Assembly: GCA_944322585.1 (NCBI GenBank) | Contig: CALUPB010000004.1 | Span: 62,001 to 126,000 of the forward strand | Direction: 5' to 3' | DNA: 64,000 nucleotides | DNA from: an uncultured Bacteroidales bacterium | GTDB lineage: Bacteria; Bacteroidota; Bacteroidia; Bacteroidales; UBA932 | In this document: in pieces, positions 1 to 8,083 of the stretch | Position numbering within the stretch: the stretch's first letter is position 1 | Layout: every line of letters starts with the position of its first letter | The notes under the pieces: model-generated | Told to the model about the DNA's origin: nothing | What the model saw: only the letters and a program-made list of their open reading frames with translations | Databases searched by the model: none | Position numbers and translations under genes: made by a program

Positions 1-625
1 CTATTCCATCCTTCTCATATACGAATGAAGCCTCGTAGGTTCCTGACACTTCACCTGCAGAAGCAGCCAGTCTGGATGCGGCCCTGAAATCCGTAAAATC
101 CACCATCGGAATATACATCAGGGAATAGACGGCAAAAACGGCCACCGATGCTGCAACTATCCCGAATGACACATATTTGCGCCGTTTCGGCCTTCCCAGA
201 CGGTTTATGGGTGTAAAAGCGACCGCAGAAAGGGCACACAAAACAAGATTCTTCACTAAAGACTGCATATGGGAAAGATGTACAGCCTCTCCGAAACACC
301 CGCAGTCCATATCCGGATTGAATATCACCAGAATTACCGTAAGAATGGTAAAACCGCAGATGAACACCAACGCTGTCACGGCTACGACCTTTCTCCATAA
401 GCCTGTCATAAGAAGCGCTCCGAGCAGAGTCTCGAATATGGACATTGCCTCTGCTGCAGGTTTCGCAGCCTGGAGCATGAAATCCGTTCCGAAAAACCTG
501 AAATATTCAGCCATGACCAGACCTGCCCCTACCGGGTCAAGCAGCTTCAGAAGCCCTGACACGAAAAAAACCGCTCCTATGATAAAGGCGCATAGCCTGC
601 GCAACCTGTTATAGTTTCTGCCCAT
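1..625 (-). CDS. DoxX/MauE-family membrane protein, C-terminus beyond window
   Basis: The frame is open from an ATG at 625 to the window edge, giving 208 residues with the C-terminus missing. At least four hydrophobic segments are visible, roughly residues 12-30, 60-80, 83-103 and 122-140. Between the third and fourth lies NPDMDCGCFGEAVHLS, whose CGCF pair is typical of the MauE/DoxX group of quinone- or thiol-linked membrane proteins. Bacteroidetes homologues often carry a soluble redox domain after the membrane part, which would lie outside this window. The gene starts 63 bases after tmk on the same strand and is probably co-transcribed with it. The substrate is unknown; the family call is good, the function is not settled. 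Confidence 0.75.
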   Translation of the reverse strand, partial: MGRNYNRLRRLCAFIIGAVFFVSGLLKLLDPVGAGLVMAEYFRFFGTDFMLQAAKPAAEAMSIFETLLGALLMTGLWRKVVAVTALVFICGFTILTVILVIFNPDMDCGCFGEAVHLSHMQSLVKNLVLCALSAVAFTPINRLGRPKRRKYVSFGIVAASVAVFAVYSLMYIPMVDFTDFRAASRLAASAGEVSGTYEASFVYEKDGI

Positions 626-688
626 TCGTTTCTGTTTTTCAATGATTTTGTCACGCCTGTCCGAACCGGAACACCTTATCGCCGATGC

Positions 689-1363
689 TCACAGGGACGA
701 AACAAGATCAAGCACTTTCCTGAAGATATCGTCCGGAGGAAGCATCCGCCCCGTGCCGTCGGAACAGTCTACCCGTACAAAATGCGGATCGAGCCCGCAT
801 TGCCGAAGATACATGTCCCTGACCGACTTCTGGAATGACATGTCGGCTTCATGGATATCCCGTGCCCCCTCAAGATATGTCCGGTCACCTCCCTGTCTTT
901 GTCCTGAGAGTTTCTGTTCCACGAAACCCAACGGAACATCCAGAAAAATATTCAGATCAGGCTTAGGAAGGTCAAAGACCTCATATTCAGTATGCAGTAT
1001 CCACTGACGGAGTTCTTCCCTTTCTTCCTCATTTCTGACCTTGGCGCACTGGTAAGCGACATTGGAATACACATATCTGTCAAGAAGCACCGTACCTCCC
1101 CGTTCTATCACCTGCCTCATCATCGGAGCGGCATAATGCCTGTCCTCTGCATAGAGAAGCGCCACAAGCTGCGGATGTACGGAGTCTATGCTTCCGAACC
1201 CTCCCCGCAGGAACTTGCCGATCAACTCTCCGTAGACGGCGGAATCATAACGCGGAAAATGAATGTATTCCAGCTCGCTGCTGACTTCCTCAAGATATTT
1301 TTCAAGTCTTTTGACCTGAGTGGACTTGCCTGATCCGTCCAGACCTTCTATAACAATAAGCAT
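689..1363 (-). CDS. tmk: Thymidylate kinase
   Basis: Phosphorylates dTMP to dTDP with ATP in the cytoplasm. At 224 residues it is normal for the family. The P-loop GLDGSGKS is at residues 7-14, the dTMP-binding DRY motif at 95-97, and an arginine-containing lid segment (SGQRQGGDRTYLEG) at about 152-165. The ATG at 1363 lies 20 bases after a leftward -7 box at 1384-1391. The DoxX-like gene follows downstream. With the dCMP deaminase, pyrE and udk elsewhere in the window it belongs to pyrimidine nucleotide supply. Confidence 0.96.
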   Translation of the reverse strand: MLIVIEGLDGSGKSTQVKRLEKYLEEVSSELEYIHFPRYDSAVYGELIGKFLRGGFGSIDSVHPQLVALLYAEDRHYAAPMMRQVIERGGTVLLDRYVYSNVAYQCAKVRNEEEREELRQWILHTEYEVFDLPKPDLNIFLDVPLGFVEQKLSGQRQGGDRTYLEGARDIHEADMSFQKSVRDMYLRQCGLDPHFVRVDCSDGTGRMLPPDDIFRKVLDLVSSL

Positions 1364-1383
1364 ATATCCGTAATCAAATCATG

Positions 1384-1391
1384 CAAAGATA
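1384..1391 (-). promoter_or_regulatory. Bacteroidetes -7 box for tmk
   Basis: The plus strand reads CAAAGATA, which is TATCTTTG on the minus strand and fits TAnnTTTG exactly. It lies 20 bases ahead of the tmk ATG. Confidence 0.6.
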
Positions 1392-1478
1392 ATGAAATAT
1401 TCATTACTTTTGGCCCGCTTTTGCACCGGTTTTCCGGCAGCAGATCCGGGAAGACAATACCGATAAAAGATAATTACT

Positions 1479-2513
1479 ATGGACAGCAGACAGATAGACA
1501 TAATGGGGATAATCAATGTCACCGATGATTCATACTATCCGGAGAGCAGATGTCTCGGAAATGACGGTACACCAGACATCTGGAAGATCCTGTCCAAAGC
1601 CGGAAGCATGCTGGAAGAAGGTGCTGCAATACTGGATATCGGAGCCTGCTCTACAAGACCCGGTTCCCTGCCGGTCAGAGAGGAAGAAGAATGGAGACGT
1701 CTCCGCCCTGCACTGGAAGCAATCTTTCGGCATTTCCCCGACGTTACGGTCTCCATAGACACATACCGGGCATCCGTAATAGACAACGCCGCCTCCCTTC
1801 TGGACTCATTGTACACGGCACGTCACAGACCGTCAGGAACAGGACAACATCAGGATATGCCTTCTGACGGGACATCGGCGGCACCGGGACATTGTCCCCG
1901 TACGGAGTCACAGAAGGAATACATCAGGAAAAGGCTGATAATAAACGACATTTCTGCCGGAAGGCTTGACCCTGGAATGCTGCCGCTTGCCGGCAGGCTC
2001 GGGCTCAGGTACATTGCCATGCATATGAAAGGCTCTCCGGCGGACATGCAGCAGATGTGTGACTACGGCAATGTCACGGAAGACGTAATAGATTATTTCA
2101 GGGAATTTGCCGTCAGGGCGGCCGAAGCCGGCATCACCGACTGGATACTCGACCCGGGCTTCGGTTTCGCGAAGACCGCGGAGCAGAACTGGCAGCTGAT
2201 GAAGGAGCTGGGACGCTTCTCCGAATCCGGGCTGTTCCGGATTTCAGCCGACAGTACCGATACGGATGAAACGGGCTGCAAAAGGGACATGTATCCGGAT
2301 GCGGCACATGACAAAGAATACCATCCGAGGATACTGGTAGGAATATCAAGGAAAAGCATGATATACCGGATGTTCGGCATCACCCCGCAAGAATCCCTGC
2401 CCCAGACGCAGGTTCTTCATCTTGCAGCCCTGGAACGGGGCGCCTCCATACTCCGGGTCCACGATGTAGCCGAAGCCGCACGCACTGTCGCCGCCTACAG
2501 GATGCTGTATTGA
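1479..2513 (+). CDS. folP: Dihydropteroate synthase with two loop insertions
   Basis: Condenses p-aminobenzoate with the pterin pyrophosphate in folate synthesis. Family landmarks are NVTDDSYY (13-20), STRPGS (58-63), SIDTYRA (92-98), INDISAGR (155-162), the HMKG segment (182-185), DPGFGF (225-230), GISRKSM (288-294) and LRVHDV near the C-terminus. At 344 residues it is about 60-70 longer than usual. The surplus sits in two poorly conserved, hydrophilic stretches at about 108-152 and 252-283, between core strands. The first loop has NVTDDS where most family members have NVTPDS. The ATG at 1479 follows tmk divergently. The loop insertions are unusual, but all core motifs remain. Confidence 0.93.
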   Translation: MDSRQIDIMGIINVTDDSYYPESRCLGNDGTPDIWKILSKAGSMLEEGAAILDIGACSTRPGSLPVREEEEWRRLRPALEAIFRHFPDVTVSIDTYRASVIDNAASLLDSLYTARHRPSGTGQHQDMPSDGTSAAPGHCPRTESQKEYIRKRLIINDISAGRLDPGMLPLAGRLGLRYIAMHMKGSPADMQQMCDYGNVTEDVIDYFREFAVRAAEAGITDWILDPGFGFAKTAEQNWQLMKELGRFSESGLFRISADSTDTDETGCKRDMYPDAAHDKEYHPRILVGISRKSMIYRMFGITPQESLPQTQVLHLAALERGASILRVHDVAEAARTVAAYRMLY

Positions 2514-2627
2514 CCCGACCGGAAATATGCCGGAAGAAAACCTGCCGCCGACTTTTTTACGGGTCATAGAAGCTGCTTGAATTTCTGTCAAAAATTTAAA
2601 CAACTTCATAAATCGGAAATTTATATG

Positions 2628-2635
2628 TAAGTTTG
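2628..2635 (+). promoter_or_regulatory. Bacteroidetes -7 box for purB
   Basis: TAAGTTTG fits TAnnTTTG and lies 25 bases before the purB ATG. Confidence 0.55.
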
Positions 2636-2660
2636 TGCCCGAAAACAAAAAACCGCTAAA

Positions 2661-4001
2661 ATGGAACTTTCACCACTGACAGCAGTCTCCCCGACAGACG
2701 GACGTTATGCAGGCAAGACAGAAAGCCTCAGGGAATATTTCAGCGAATTCGCCCTCATCAGATACAGGATCAGAGTCGAAATCGAATACTTCATAGCCTT
2801 GTGCAACATACCGCTCCCCCAGCTTGCCGGTTTCGACCACGGGAAATTCGAGACCCTTCGCGACATCTACAGGACTATAACACCTGAAGAAGCCGCCCGC
2901 GTGAAAGAAATAGAGAAGGTCACGAACCATGACGTGAAAGCCGTCGAATACTATATAAAGGAACATTTCAAGGCGCTGGGACTCGACAGGTGGAAAGAAT
3001 TCATCCATTTCGGACTGACATCGCAGGACATCAACAATACGTCCGTGCCGCTCTCCTTTAAGGAAGCCATGCATGATGTGTATCTTCCCGCCCTTCAGGA
3101 AATCACGGATAAGATACGGAATATGGCAGAGGAGTGGAAGGACATACCGATGCTTGCCAGGACACACGGACAGCCAGCTTCGCCGACAAGGGTCGGAAAG
3201 GAATTCAGTGTATTCCTCGTAAGGCTCGAAGAACAGATGCACCAGCTCTCCGCACTCGGATATCCTGCCAAATTCGGAGGGGCTACAGGAAACATGAACG
3301 CCCACAAGGTGGCATATCCGGACATTGACTGGCCGGGATTCGGAGACAGGTTCGTATCCTCATTAGGACTGAAAAGGTCGTTCCCGACCACCCAGATAGA
3401 GCATTACGACAACCTTGCCGCCCTGTTCGACTGTCTGCGGAGGATCAATACCATACTGATTGACATGTGCCGCGACATCTGGACATATATCTCCATGGAA
3501 TATTTCAGACAGAAAGTCAACCGCAACGAGGTAGGGTCGTCCGCCATGCCGCACAAGGTCAACCCTATAGATTTCGAGAATGCGGAAGGGAATCTCGGCA
3601 TTGCAGATGCCTTGCTGACACACCTGTCCATGAAACTTCCGATATCCCGTCTCCAGAGGGATCTCACCGACTCCACTGTCCTGAGAAACATAGGAATGCC
3701 CCTTGCCCACGGACTCATAGCCCTGGCCTCCCTTAAAAAAGGCCTCGGCAAGCTGATAATCAACGAAGAAGCCATACAGGCAGACCTCGACAGGAACTGG
3801 GCGGTAGTCGCAGAAGGGATACAGACCATTCTCAGGAGAGAAAACTATCCGGATCCGTACGAAACGCTCAAGGCCCTCACACGCACGGGGAAAGGCATCG
3901 ACCATGAGACAATATCGGAATTCATAGAAGGGCTCGATGTAAGCGAGTCTGTCAAGGCCGAACTCAGAGCAATCACGCCGATGACCTATACCGGCTTCTG
4001 A
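2661..4001 (+). CDS. purB: Adenylosuccinate lyase
   Basis: Cleaves SAICAR and adenylosuccinate in purine synthesis; cytoplasmic homotetramer in the fumarase/aspartase superfamily. The N-terminus reads SPTDGRYAGK, the second family motif appears as GLTSQDINNTS, and the superfamily signature GSSAMPHKVNPIDFEN is complete. At 446 residues the length is normal. It has its own promoter box at 2628-2635 and is followed by a strong hairpin at 4018-4048. It converges on the FtsB-like gene. guaA, the other purine gene here, is 48 kb away. Confidence 0.97.
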   Translation: MELSPLTAVSPTDGRYAGKTESLREYFSEFALIRYRIRVEIEYFIALCNIPLPQLAGFDHGKFETLRDIYRTITPEEAARVKEIEKVTNHDVKAVEYYIKEHFKALGLDRWKEFIHFGLTSQDINNTSVPLSFKEAMHDVYLPALQEITDKIRNMAEEWKDIPMLARTHGQPASPTRVGKEFSVFLVRLEEQMHQLSALGYPAKFGGATGNMNAHKVAYPDIDWPGFGDRFVSSLGLKRSFPTTQIEHYDNLAALFDCLRRINTILIDMCRDIWTYISMEYFRQKVNRNEVGSSAMPHKVNPIDFENAEGNLGIADALLTHLSMKLPISRLQRDLTDSTVLRNIGMPLAHGLIALASLKKGLGKLIINEEAIQADLDRNWAVVAEGIQTILRRENYPDPYETLKALTRTGKGIDHETISEFIEGLDVSESVKAELRAITPMTYTGF

Positions 4002-4017
4002 CGGTTCCTCTCTACGA

Positions 4018-4048
4018 TCCCTCCGGGAATTCCGGTCTGCCGGAGGGA
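4018..4048. terminator. Hairpin between convergent purB and ftsB-like genes
   Basis: TCCCTCCGG at 4018-4026 pairs perfectly with CCGGAGGGA at 4040-4048 across a 13-base loop. Neither side has a clear T-tract, so it may stop transcription from both directions only weakly or act with Rho. Confidence 0.5.
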
Positions 4049-4066
4049 TAAGTTCCGGATACCTGA

Positions 4067-4375
4067 TCAGTCTTCGTCTACGATATAGACATCATCCCCC
4101 GGTTCACAGAAATGGAAATTCTCCCTTGCGAACTTCTCAAGGGTATCCCTGTCGGAACGCAGCATTCTGATACGGCGGTCCATTTCCTCTATTTCCTTAG
4201 TGTACTGTTCGATCTGTTTCTCCTGCGCCGAGATTTCGAACCTCGCCCCTATCCAGTGGATTATGTTGTTCCCCGGACCGAAAGTGAGTACCAGTATCGC
4301 CACAGCCGTGACAACAGCAGCAAAAATAAAGAAACTGCGGTGCTCGCCTGTAAAAATCTGTCTTAATTTACCCAT
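4067..4375 (-). CDS. FtsB/DivIC-type septum formation protein
   Basis: Small bitopic division protein, 102 residues. One membrane segment lies at about residues 14-32, followed by a periplasmic coiled coil at about 48-90 rich in E, K, Q and R. The C-terminal LEKFARENFHFCEPGDDVY is typical of Bacteroidetes DivIC/FtsB proteins, which join FtsL and FtsQ at the septum. A leftward -7 box lies at 4434-4441. It is transcribed alone, between purB and a nucleotidyltransferase gene. Confidence 0.85.
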   Translation of the reverse strand: MGKLRQIFTGEHRSFFIFAAVVTAVAILVLTFGPGNNIIHWIGARFEISAQEKQIEQYTKEIEEMDRRIRMLRSDRDTLEKFARENFHFCEPGDDVYIVDED

Positions 4376-4433
4376 TCCGGAAGATTTTGGATGATACTGC
4401 AGTAATTTATTGGAATCCGTTTCGGTTTCTGTG

Positions 4434-4441
4434 CAAAAATA
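4434..4441 (-). promoter_or_regulatory. Bacteroidetes -7 box for the ftsB-like gene
   Basis: CAAAAATA on the plus strand is TATTTTTG on the minus strand. It lies 58 bases ahead of the ATG at 4375. Confidence 0.5.
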
Positions 4442-4508
4442 GTTATTTTTGAGAGATTTTTGTCCTTCGGATGAATATTTATCAATCTAATTATAAAAGG
4501 TATTTGAT

Positions 4509-5435
4509 ATGAAACCTACATTGCTTGTTCTTGCTGCCGGCATGGGCAGCCGTTACGGCGGTCTGAAACAGATGGACGGCCTCGGTCCTAACGGAGAAAC
4601 AATCATCGACTACTCGATCTATGATGCTGTCCAGGCAGGATTCGGAAAGGTCGTCTACATCGTGAGGGAATATTTCAAGGAAGAATTCGAAAAGACCGTA
4701 CGGCAGAAATACAGCCATGTGAAATGCGCCGACGGAGAACCTCTGGAATTCGAATTCACTGTCCAGGAACTCAACAAGATACCGGCAAAATTCACTCTCA
4801 ATCCCGAAAGGCAGAAACCATGGGGTACCGCACATGCGGTCCTGATGGCCAAGGACATTATCCATGAACCGTTTGCCGTAATCAACGGGGATGACTACTA
4901 TGGCAAGGAATCGTTCAAGATACTCGCCGACTGGCTGAGGGCACATGAAAACACTTCCGGACAGTATGCGATAGTCGGTTTCGAACTGGACAACACCCTT
5001 TCAGAATCAGGCGGAGTGTCACGCGGAATATGCACGGCAGATGCAGGAGGACGGCTTACCCATGTCGAGGAGCATCACAATATAGCCATGGCACAGGACG
5101 GCAAGGTCTACGGTGACAACAGCAAGGGAGACAAGGTCGAACTCGACGGCAAGGCTCTGTGCTCGATGAACATGTGGGGCTTCACTCCTGACTATTTCGC
5201 AAAGAGCGAGACCATATTCCACAGCTTCCTTGAGAAGAACATCGGCGAACTGAAAGCGGAATTCTACATTCCGTACGCAATCGACTGCATGATACGCGAG
5301 AAAAGCGCCGAAACGGAGCTGCTTTCGACTCCTTCCCGCTGGTTCGGAGTGACCTTCAAGGAGGACAGGCCCGGAGTCGTTGCCAAGTTCAAGGAATTCG
5401 CAGACAAGGGCATCTATCCGTCCCCTCTCTATTGA
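4509..5435 (+). CDS. Nucleotidyltransferase family protein (NTP transferase fold)
   Basis: Probable sugar-1-phosphate or phospholipid-head nucleotidyltransferase of 308 residues. The N-terminal LVLAAGMGSRYGGLKQM (residues 6-22) is the nucleotide-binding loop of the GT-A-like NTP transferase family, and VINGDDYYG near residue 120-130 supplies the metal-binding aspartates. WGTAHAVLMA is the usual base- and sugar-contact segment. Bacteroidetes members are usually annotated only as nucleotidyltransferase. A CPBP protease gene starts 31 bases downstream and may share the transcript. The substrate cannot be read from sequence. Confidence 0.82.
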   Translation: MKPTLLVLAAGMGSRYGGLKQMDGLGPNGETIIDYSIYDAVQAGFGKVVYIVREYFKEEFEKTVRQKYSHVKCADGEPLEFEFTVQELNKIPAKFTLNPERQKPWGTAHAVLMAKDIIHEPFAVINGDDYYGKESFKILADWLRAHENTSGQYAIVGFELDNTLSESGGVSRGICTADAGGRLTHVEEHHNIAMAQDGKVYGDNSKGDKVELDGKALCSMNMWGFTPDYFAKSETIFHSFLEKNIGELKAEFYIPYAIDCMIREKSAETELLSTPSRWFGVTFKEDRPGVVAKFKEFADKGIYPSPLY

Positions 5436-5466
5436 CAAATGCATATCGGGCCATAACACGACAATA

Positions 5467-6387
5467 ATGGCAAAAAGGAAAGTAAAGACATCTTTCGATC
5501 TGTTCTCTTCGTTCAGCTACTATGTACCTGGAGCAGGAGGCATCATGCTGCTTCTGATCATGCTGGTCATAGGGGCTGTCATAGGGAATGCCTCCCTGCT
5601 GGGTTTCATGGCATATTCAAAAGAAGCGGCAGACCTCTACGGCATACTGATATCCTATCCTCTGATGTTCATTCCCGCAATGCTTTTCGCAGCATACCAG
5701 AGCCGCAAGAATGAATTCTTCGAGGGAGGCATCATGATTGACAGCAACAATTTCGGTAATTTTTCCGGAGCGTCGATTGCGATAGCCGTGTCGGTAGCCA
5801 CACTTGCTGCGGCATTTGCCTTGGACTTCCTGAACGTCGTCATGCCGCCGATGCCGGAACATCTGGAAGAGCTGATGAAGTCGATGATGGAAGGACCGCT
5901 TTGGGTTACATTGCTCTCAGTATCCGTATTCGCGCCGCTGTTCGAGGAATGGCTGTGCAGAGGAATGATACTCAGGGGACTGCTTCAGAAGATGAAACCG
6001 ATATGGGCAATCGTCATATCCGCAGCGATATTCGCCCTCATCCATCTCAATCCGTGGCAGGCCATACCGGCATTCGTGTTCGGGATACTGTTCGGATATG
6101 TGTACTACAGGACGGGATCGCTGAAACTCACGATGCTGATGCATTTCGTGAACAATACTTTCTCAGCCGTAATCGGCAGGATCGACATGTTCAGGGATGC
6201 GGACAGTTTCATGGACGTATTCAATACAGGAACGTATGTGGCCCTGTGCATCCTGTGCACGGCCATGGTGGTATTGTTCTTTTTCAGGATACGCACCATA
6301 CGGATTCCGTTCGGACAGAGAAGCGGATGCACGCCTGTCAGATATGAAGACCAGGCGGATCTGACGGAAGACAGGGTCAATATGTAA
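5467..6387 (+). CDS. CPBP family intramembrane metalloprotease
   Basis: Integral membrane protease of the CAAX-protease/bacteriocin-processing (Abi) family. Starting at ATG 5467, inside a longer open frame, it has 306 residues and about seven hydrophobic segments. The three family motifs are in order: EEWLCRG (EExxxR type), FALIH (FxxxH) and HFVNN (HxxxN/D). The start was chosen because the preceding 29 codons overlap the end of the upstream gene and lack membrane character. The substrate is unknown; the type-II CAAX name does not imply prenyl processing in bacteria. Confidence 0.88.
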   Translation: MAKRKVKTSFDLFSSFSYYVPGAGGIMLLLIMLVIGAVIGNASLLGFMAYSKEAADLYGILISYPLMFIPAMLFAAYQSRKNEFFEGGIMIDSNNFGNFSGASIAIAVSVATLAAAFALDFLNVVMPPMPEHLEELMKSMMEGPLWVTLLSVSVFAPLFEEWLCRGMILRGLLQKMKPIWAIVISAAIFALIHLNPWQAIPAFVFGILFGYVYYRTGSLKLTMLMHFVNNTFSAVIGRIDMFRDADSFMDVFNTGTYVALCILCTAMVVLFFFRIRTIRIPFGQRSGCTPVRYEDQADLTEDRVNM

Positions 6388-6417
6388 GGCGTTCTGTCTC
6401 TATCGTCTAAGAGATAT

Positions 6418-7362
6418 TTATCCGGGCATGTCGGTTGCAAGACACTGGTGTGCCCGGATAAATTCTTCAGCTTCGTCAAGCGAGGAGATTTTACCTACAT
6501 CCATCAGGTCAAGATGCCCGGGCACATAGCCGTCAATCCTCTGCGAAGCGCACATGTCGATATAGAAATCGGTAATGGAGAATTTATATGGAGTCCCCTT
6601 TCCGGAGGCCTGTGGCATAGAGGCGACATTGGCTCCCGAAAAGGGAAGGGGCCCGGGTACGGGAAGGATCGCCGAATGCCACAGGCCTCCGGAAAGGGAT
6701 TCCGCATATTGTTCCAACAGGGGAAAAATCCTGTCGGAAATGAGATGGATGCCGGAAAAGGCATAGCCCGACACTGCCGGCATACCCGGGAGCAGAAGAT
6801 TATCATGCCGGGCATCTGCCCCGACAATGGCATTACCTCCTTCGACATAAGCTTTTCCGTCTCCGGCATACGGACTCCGTATCTCACCCGTAGAGACATT
6901 CGTCCAGCCTGCCATATGCATTCCATTGTCGAACAGAAGATAGCGGGATGTCTGTCTCCTGCTGACGAGCAGGGTCGCCAGGGCATCGGAAGCCGCCGAT
7001 GCGGCGAATGACTTCAGGTCGACATCCGAAAGGATATCCACGTTATGTACAAGGAAATGTCCCGCCCCCTCCAGCAGACTTTTAGCATGGAGTATTCCGC
7101 CCCCTGTATCCAGAAGCGTGTCTCTCTCATCCGAAAACCGTATCCTGATCCCGAAATCGTGTCTTGACCGGACATACTCCTCGATCATGTCCGCAAAATG
7201 ATGGACATTGATTACGATATCATCGAATCCGGCAGTCTTCAGCCTGTCTATGACAATCTCTATCAGAGGACGGCCCCCCACGGGAACAAGAGCCTTCGGA
7301 ATGGTGTCTGTCAACGGTTTCAGCCTTGTCCCGAGTCCGGCTGCAAATATCATCGCCTTCAT
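6418..7362 (-). CDS. MurU-like sugar-1-phosphate nucleotidyltransferase with an internal inverted repeat
   Basis: Likely converts MurNAc-1-phosphate (or a related sugar-1-phosphate) to UDP-MurNAc in peptidoglycan recycling. The N-terminal FAAGLGTRLKPLT (6-18) and PKALVPVGGRP (22-32) are the NTP-transferase signature; VHNVDILSD (105-113) carries the metal-binding Asp. It is third in the leftward set amgK / rapZ-like / this gene, which is the basis for MurU rather than another substrate. At 314 residues it is about 70 longer than Bacteroidetes relatives as I recall them. Extra loops lie at about 171-198 and 222-258, and the second is encoded by a perfect 23-bp inverted repeat (6596-6618 and 6676-6698). 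All catalytic motifs are intact. Confidence 0.82.
   Translation of the reverse strand: MKAMIFAAGLGTRLKPLTDTIPKALVPVGGRPLIEIVIDRLKTAGFDDIVINVHHFADMIEEYVRSRHDFGIRIRFSDERDTLLDTGGGILHAKSLLEGAGHFLVHNVDILSDVDLKSFAASAASDALATLLVSRRQTSRYLLFDNGMHMAGWTNVSTGEIRSPYAGDGKAYVEGGNAIVGADARHDNLLLPGMPAVSGYAFSGIHLISDRIFPLLEQYAESLSGGLWHSAILPVPGPLPFSGANVASMPQASGKGTPYKFSITDFYIDMCASQRIDGYVPGHLDLMDVGKISSLDEAEEFIRAHQCLATDMPG
6596..6698. repeat. Perfect 23-bp inverted repeat around a 57-bp spacer, within the murU-like gene
   Basis: The arm at 6596-6618 is the exact reverse complement of the arm at 6676-6698; pairing stops on both outer and inner sides. The 57-bp spacer is 19 codons long and in register with the reading frame. 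Both the present and the inverted spacer read without a stop in the gene's frame. The arms encode LSGGLWH (223-229) and MPQASGKG (249-256). Confidence 0.9.
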
Positions 7363-7407
7363 TGTCTGACAATTTTTGCTTGTATCCCACTTGCAATGGC
7401 GGAATGG

Positions 7408-7914
7408 TCAATCCCTCCTGCTGCCACACACTGCTCGAGTGTCAGTCGGAAATCCTTTCACTGAAGCTCCTGCATCACCGGACAGAATATTACATGTAAC
7501 GCCCTGCTCCCTGTGCGTCAGGACGATCCTGATATCCCGGCCGAATACGGAAGCAAGATGACGCGCCAAACTCTCCGCGCAATAGACGGAGCGGTGCTGT
7601 CCGCCGGTACATCCGAAACAGACGGAAAGATGCGTGAACCCGCGGTCCATGAAACGCCTGACATGAGGATCGACAAGACCGTACACGTTTTCGAGGAAGC
7701 GGAACACTCCCCCTTCCTGCTCAAGGAATTCGATGACCTCGGTGTCCATTCCCGTCATATCCCTGTATCTCTCATATTTCCCGGGATTTTCCAACGCCCG
7801 GCAGTCGAAGACATAACCGCCTCCGTTTCCGCTGCTGTCCCAGGGTATTCCTTTTCTGTATGAAAAACTGGTTATCTCTACCGTCAGTTTTCCGTCATCC
7901 ATATTATCATTCAT
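7408..7914 (-). CDS. RapZ C-terminal-domain protein
   Basis: Stand-alone version of the C-terminal domain of RapZ (168 residues). In enterobacteria RapZ binds GlcN6P and controls GlmS through small RNAs. The marks of that domain are FSYRKGIP (17-24), FDCR (36-39) and GCTGGQHRSV (101-110). The N-terminal Walker kinase domain of enteric RapZ is absent. In Bacteroides, as I recall, this domain is fused to the C-terminus of an AmgK-type kinase; here amgK is separate and a 127-bp repeat element lies between. The ATG at 7914 is followed by MNDNMDDGK before the conserved part. It probably links amino-sugar level to wall synthesis; the exact role in Bacteroidetes is unproven. Confidence 0.85.
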   Translation of the reverse strand: MNDNMDDGKLTVEITSFSYRKGIPWDSSGNGGGYVFDCRALENPGKYERYRDMTGMDTEVIEFLEQEGGVFRFLENVYGLVDPHVRRFMDRGFTHLSVCFGCTGGQHRSVYCAESLARHLASVFGRDIRIVLTHREQGVTCNILSGDAGASVKGFPTDTRAVCGSRRD

Positions 7915-7956
7915 TCCGTATCTGAAATTTTTCGAAAATTCCGTATATATTTTCCG

Positions 7957-8083
7957 AATGAGGTTGACCCAGAAGGAGGAATTTCAAGGCTTGCGAAAAT
8001 GAGAAAACCATAGTGTACTGTCGTACATGAGGATTTTCGAAGCAAGCGTAACGCAGAAATTACCCTTTTGAGTCGACCTCATT
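7957..8083. mobile_element. 127-bp MITE-like element with terminal inverted repeats
   Basis: The left end (from 7957, AATGAGGTTGACC) and the right end (to 8083, GGTCGACCTCATT) form an imperfect inverted repeat of about 28 bp. Inside it CTTGCGAAAAT and ATTTTCGAAGCAAG pair imperfectly, and GTAC-TGTC-GTAC forms a small central hairpin. No open frame of note is inside. The element supplies the last eight codons and the stop of amgK. No target duplication is evident and no second copy was found in the window. Confidence 0.7.

Noticed and set aside
177-614. 145-codon rightward frame at the window start
   Set aside because: The opposite strand encodes the DoxX/MauE-like protein with membrane helices and CGCF motif; the rightward frame is its shadow.
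6448-7011. Rightward open frame through the inverted repeat in the murU-like gene
   Set aside because: It is antisense to the conserved nucleotidyltransferase. Its middle part equals the predicted inverted-spacer peptide only because of the palindrome.
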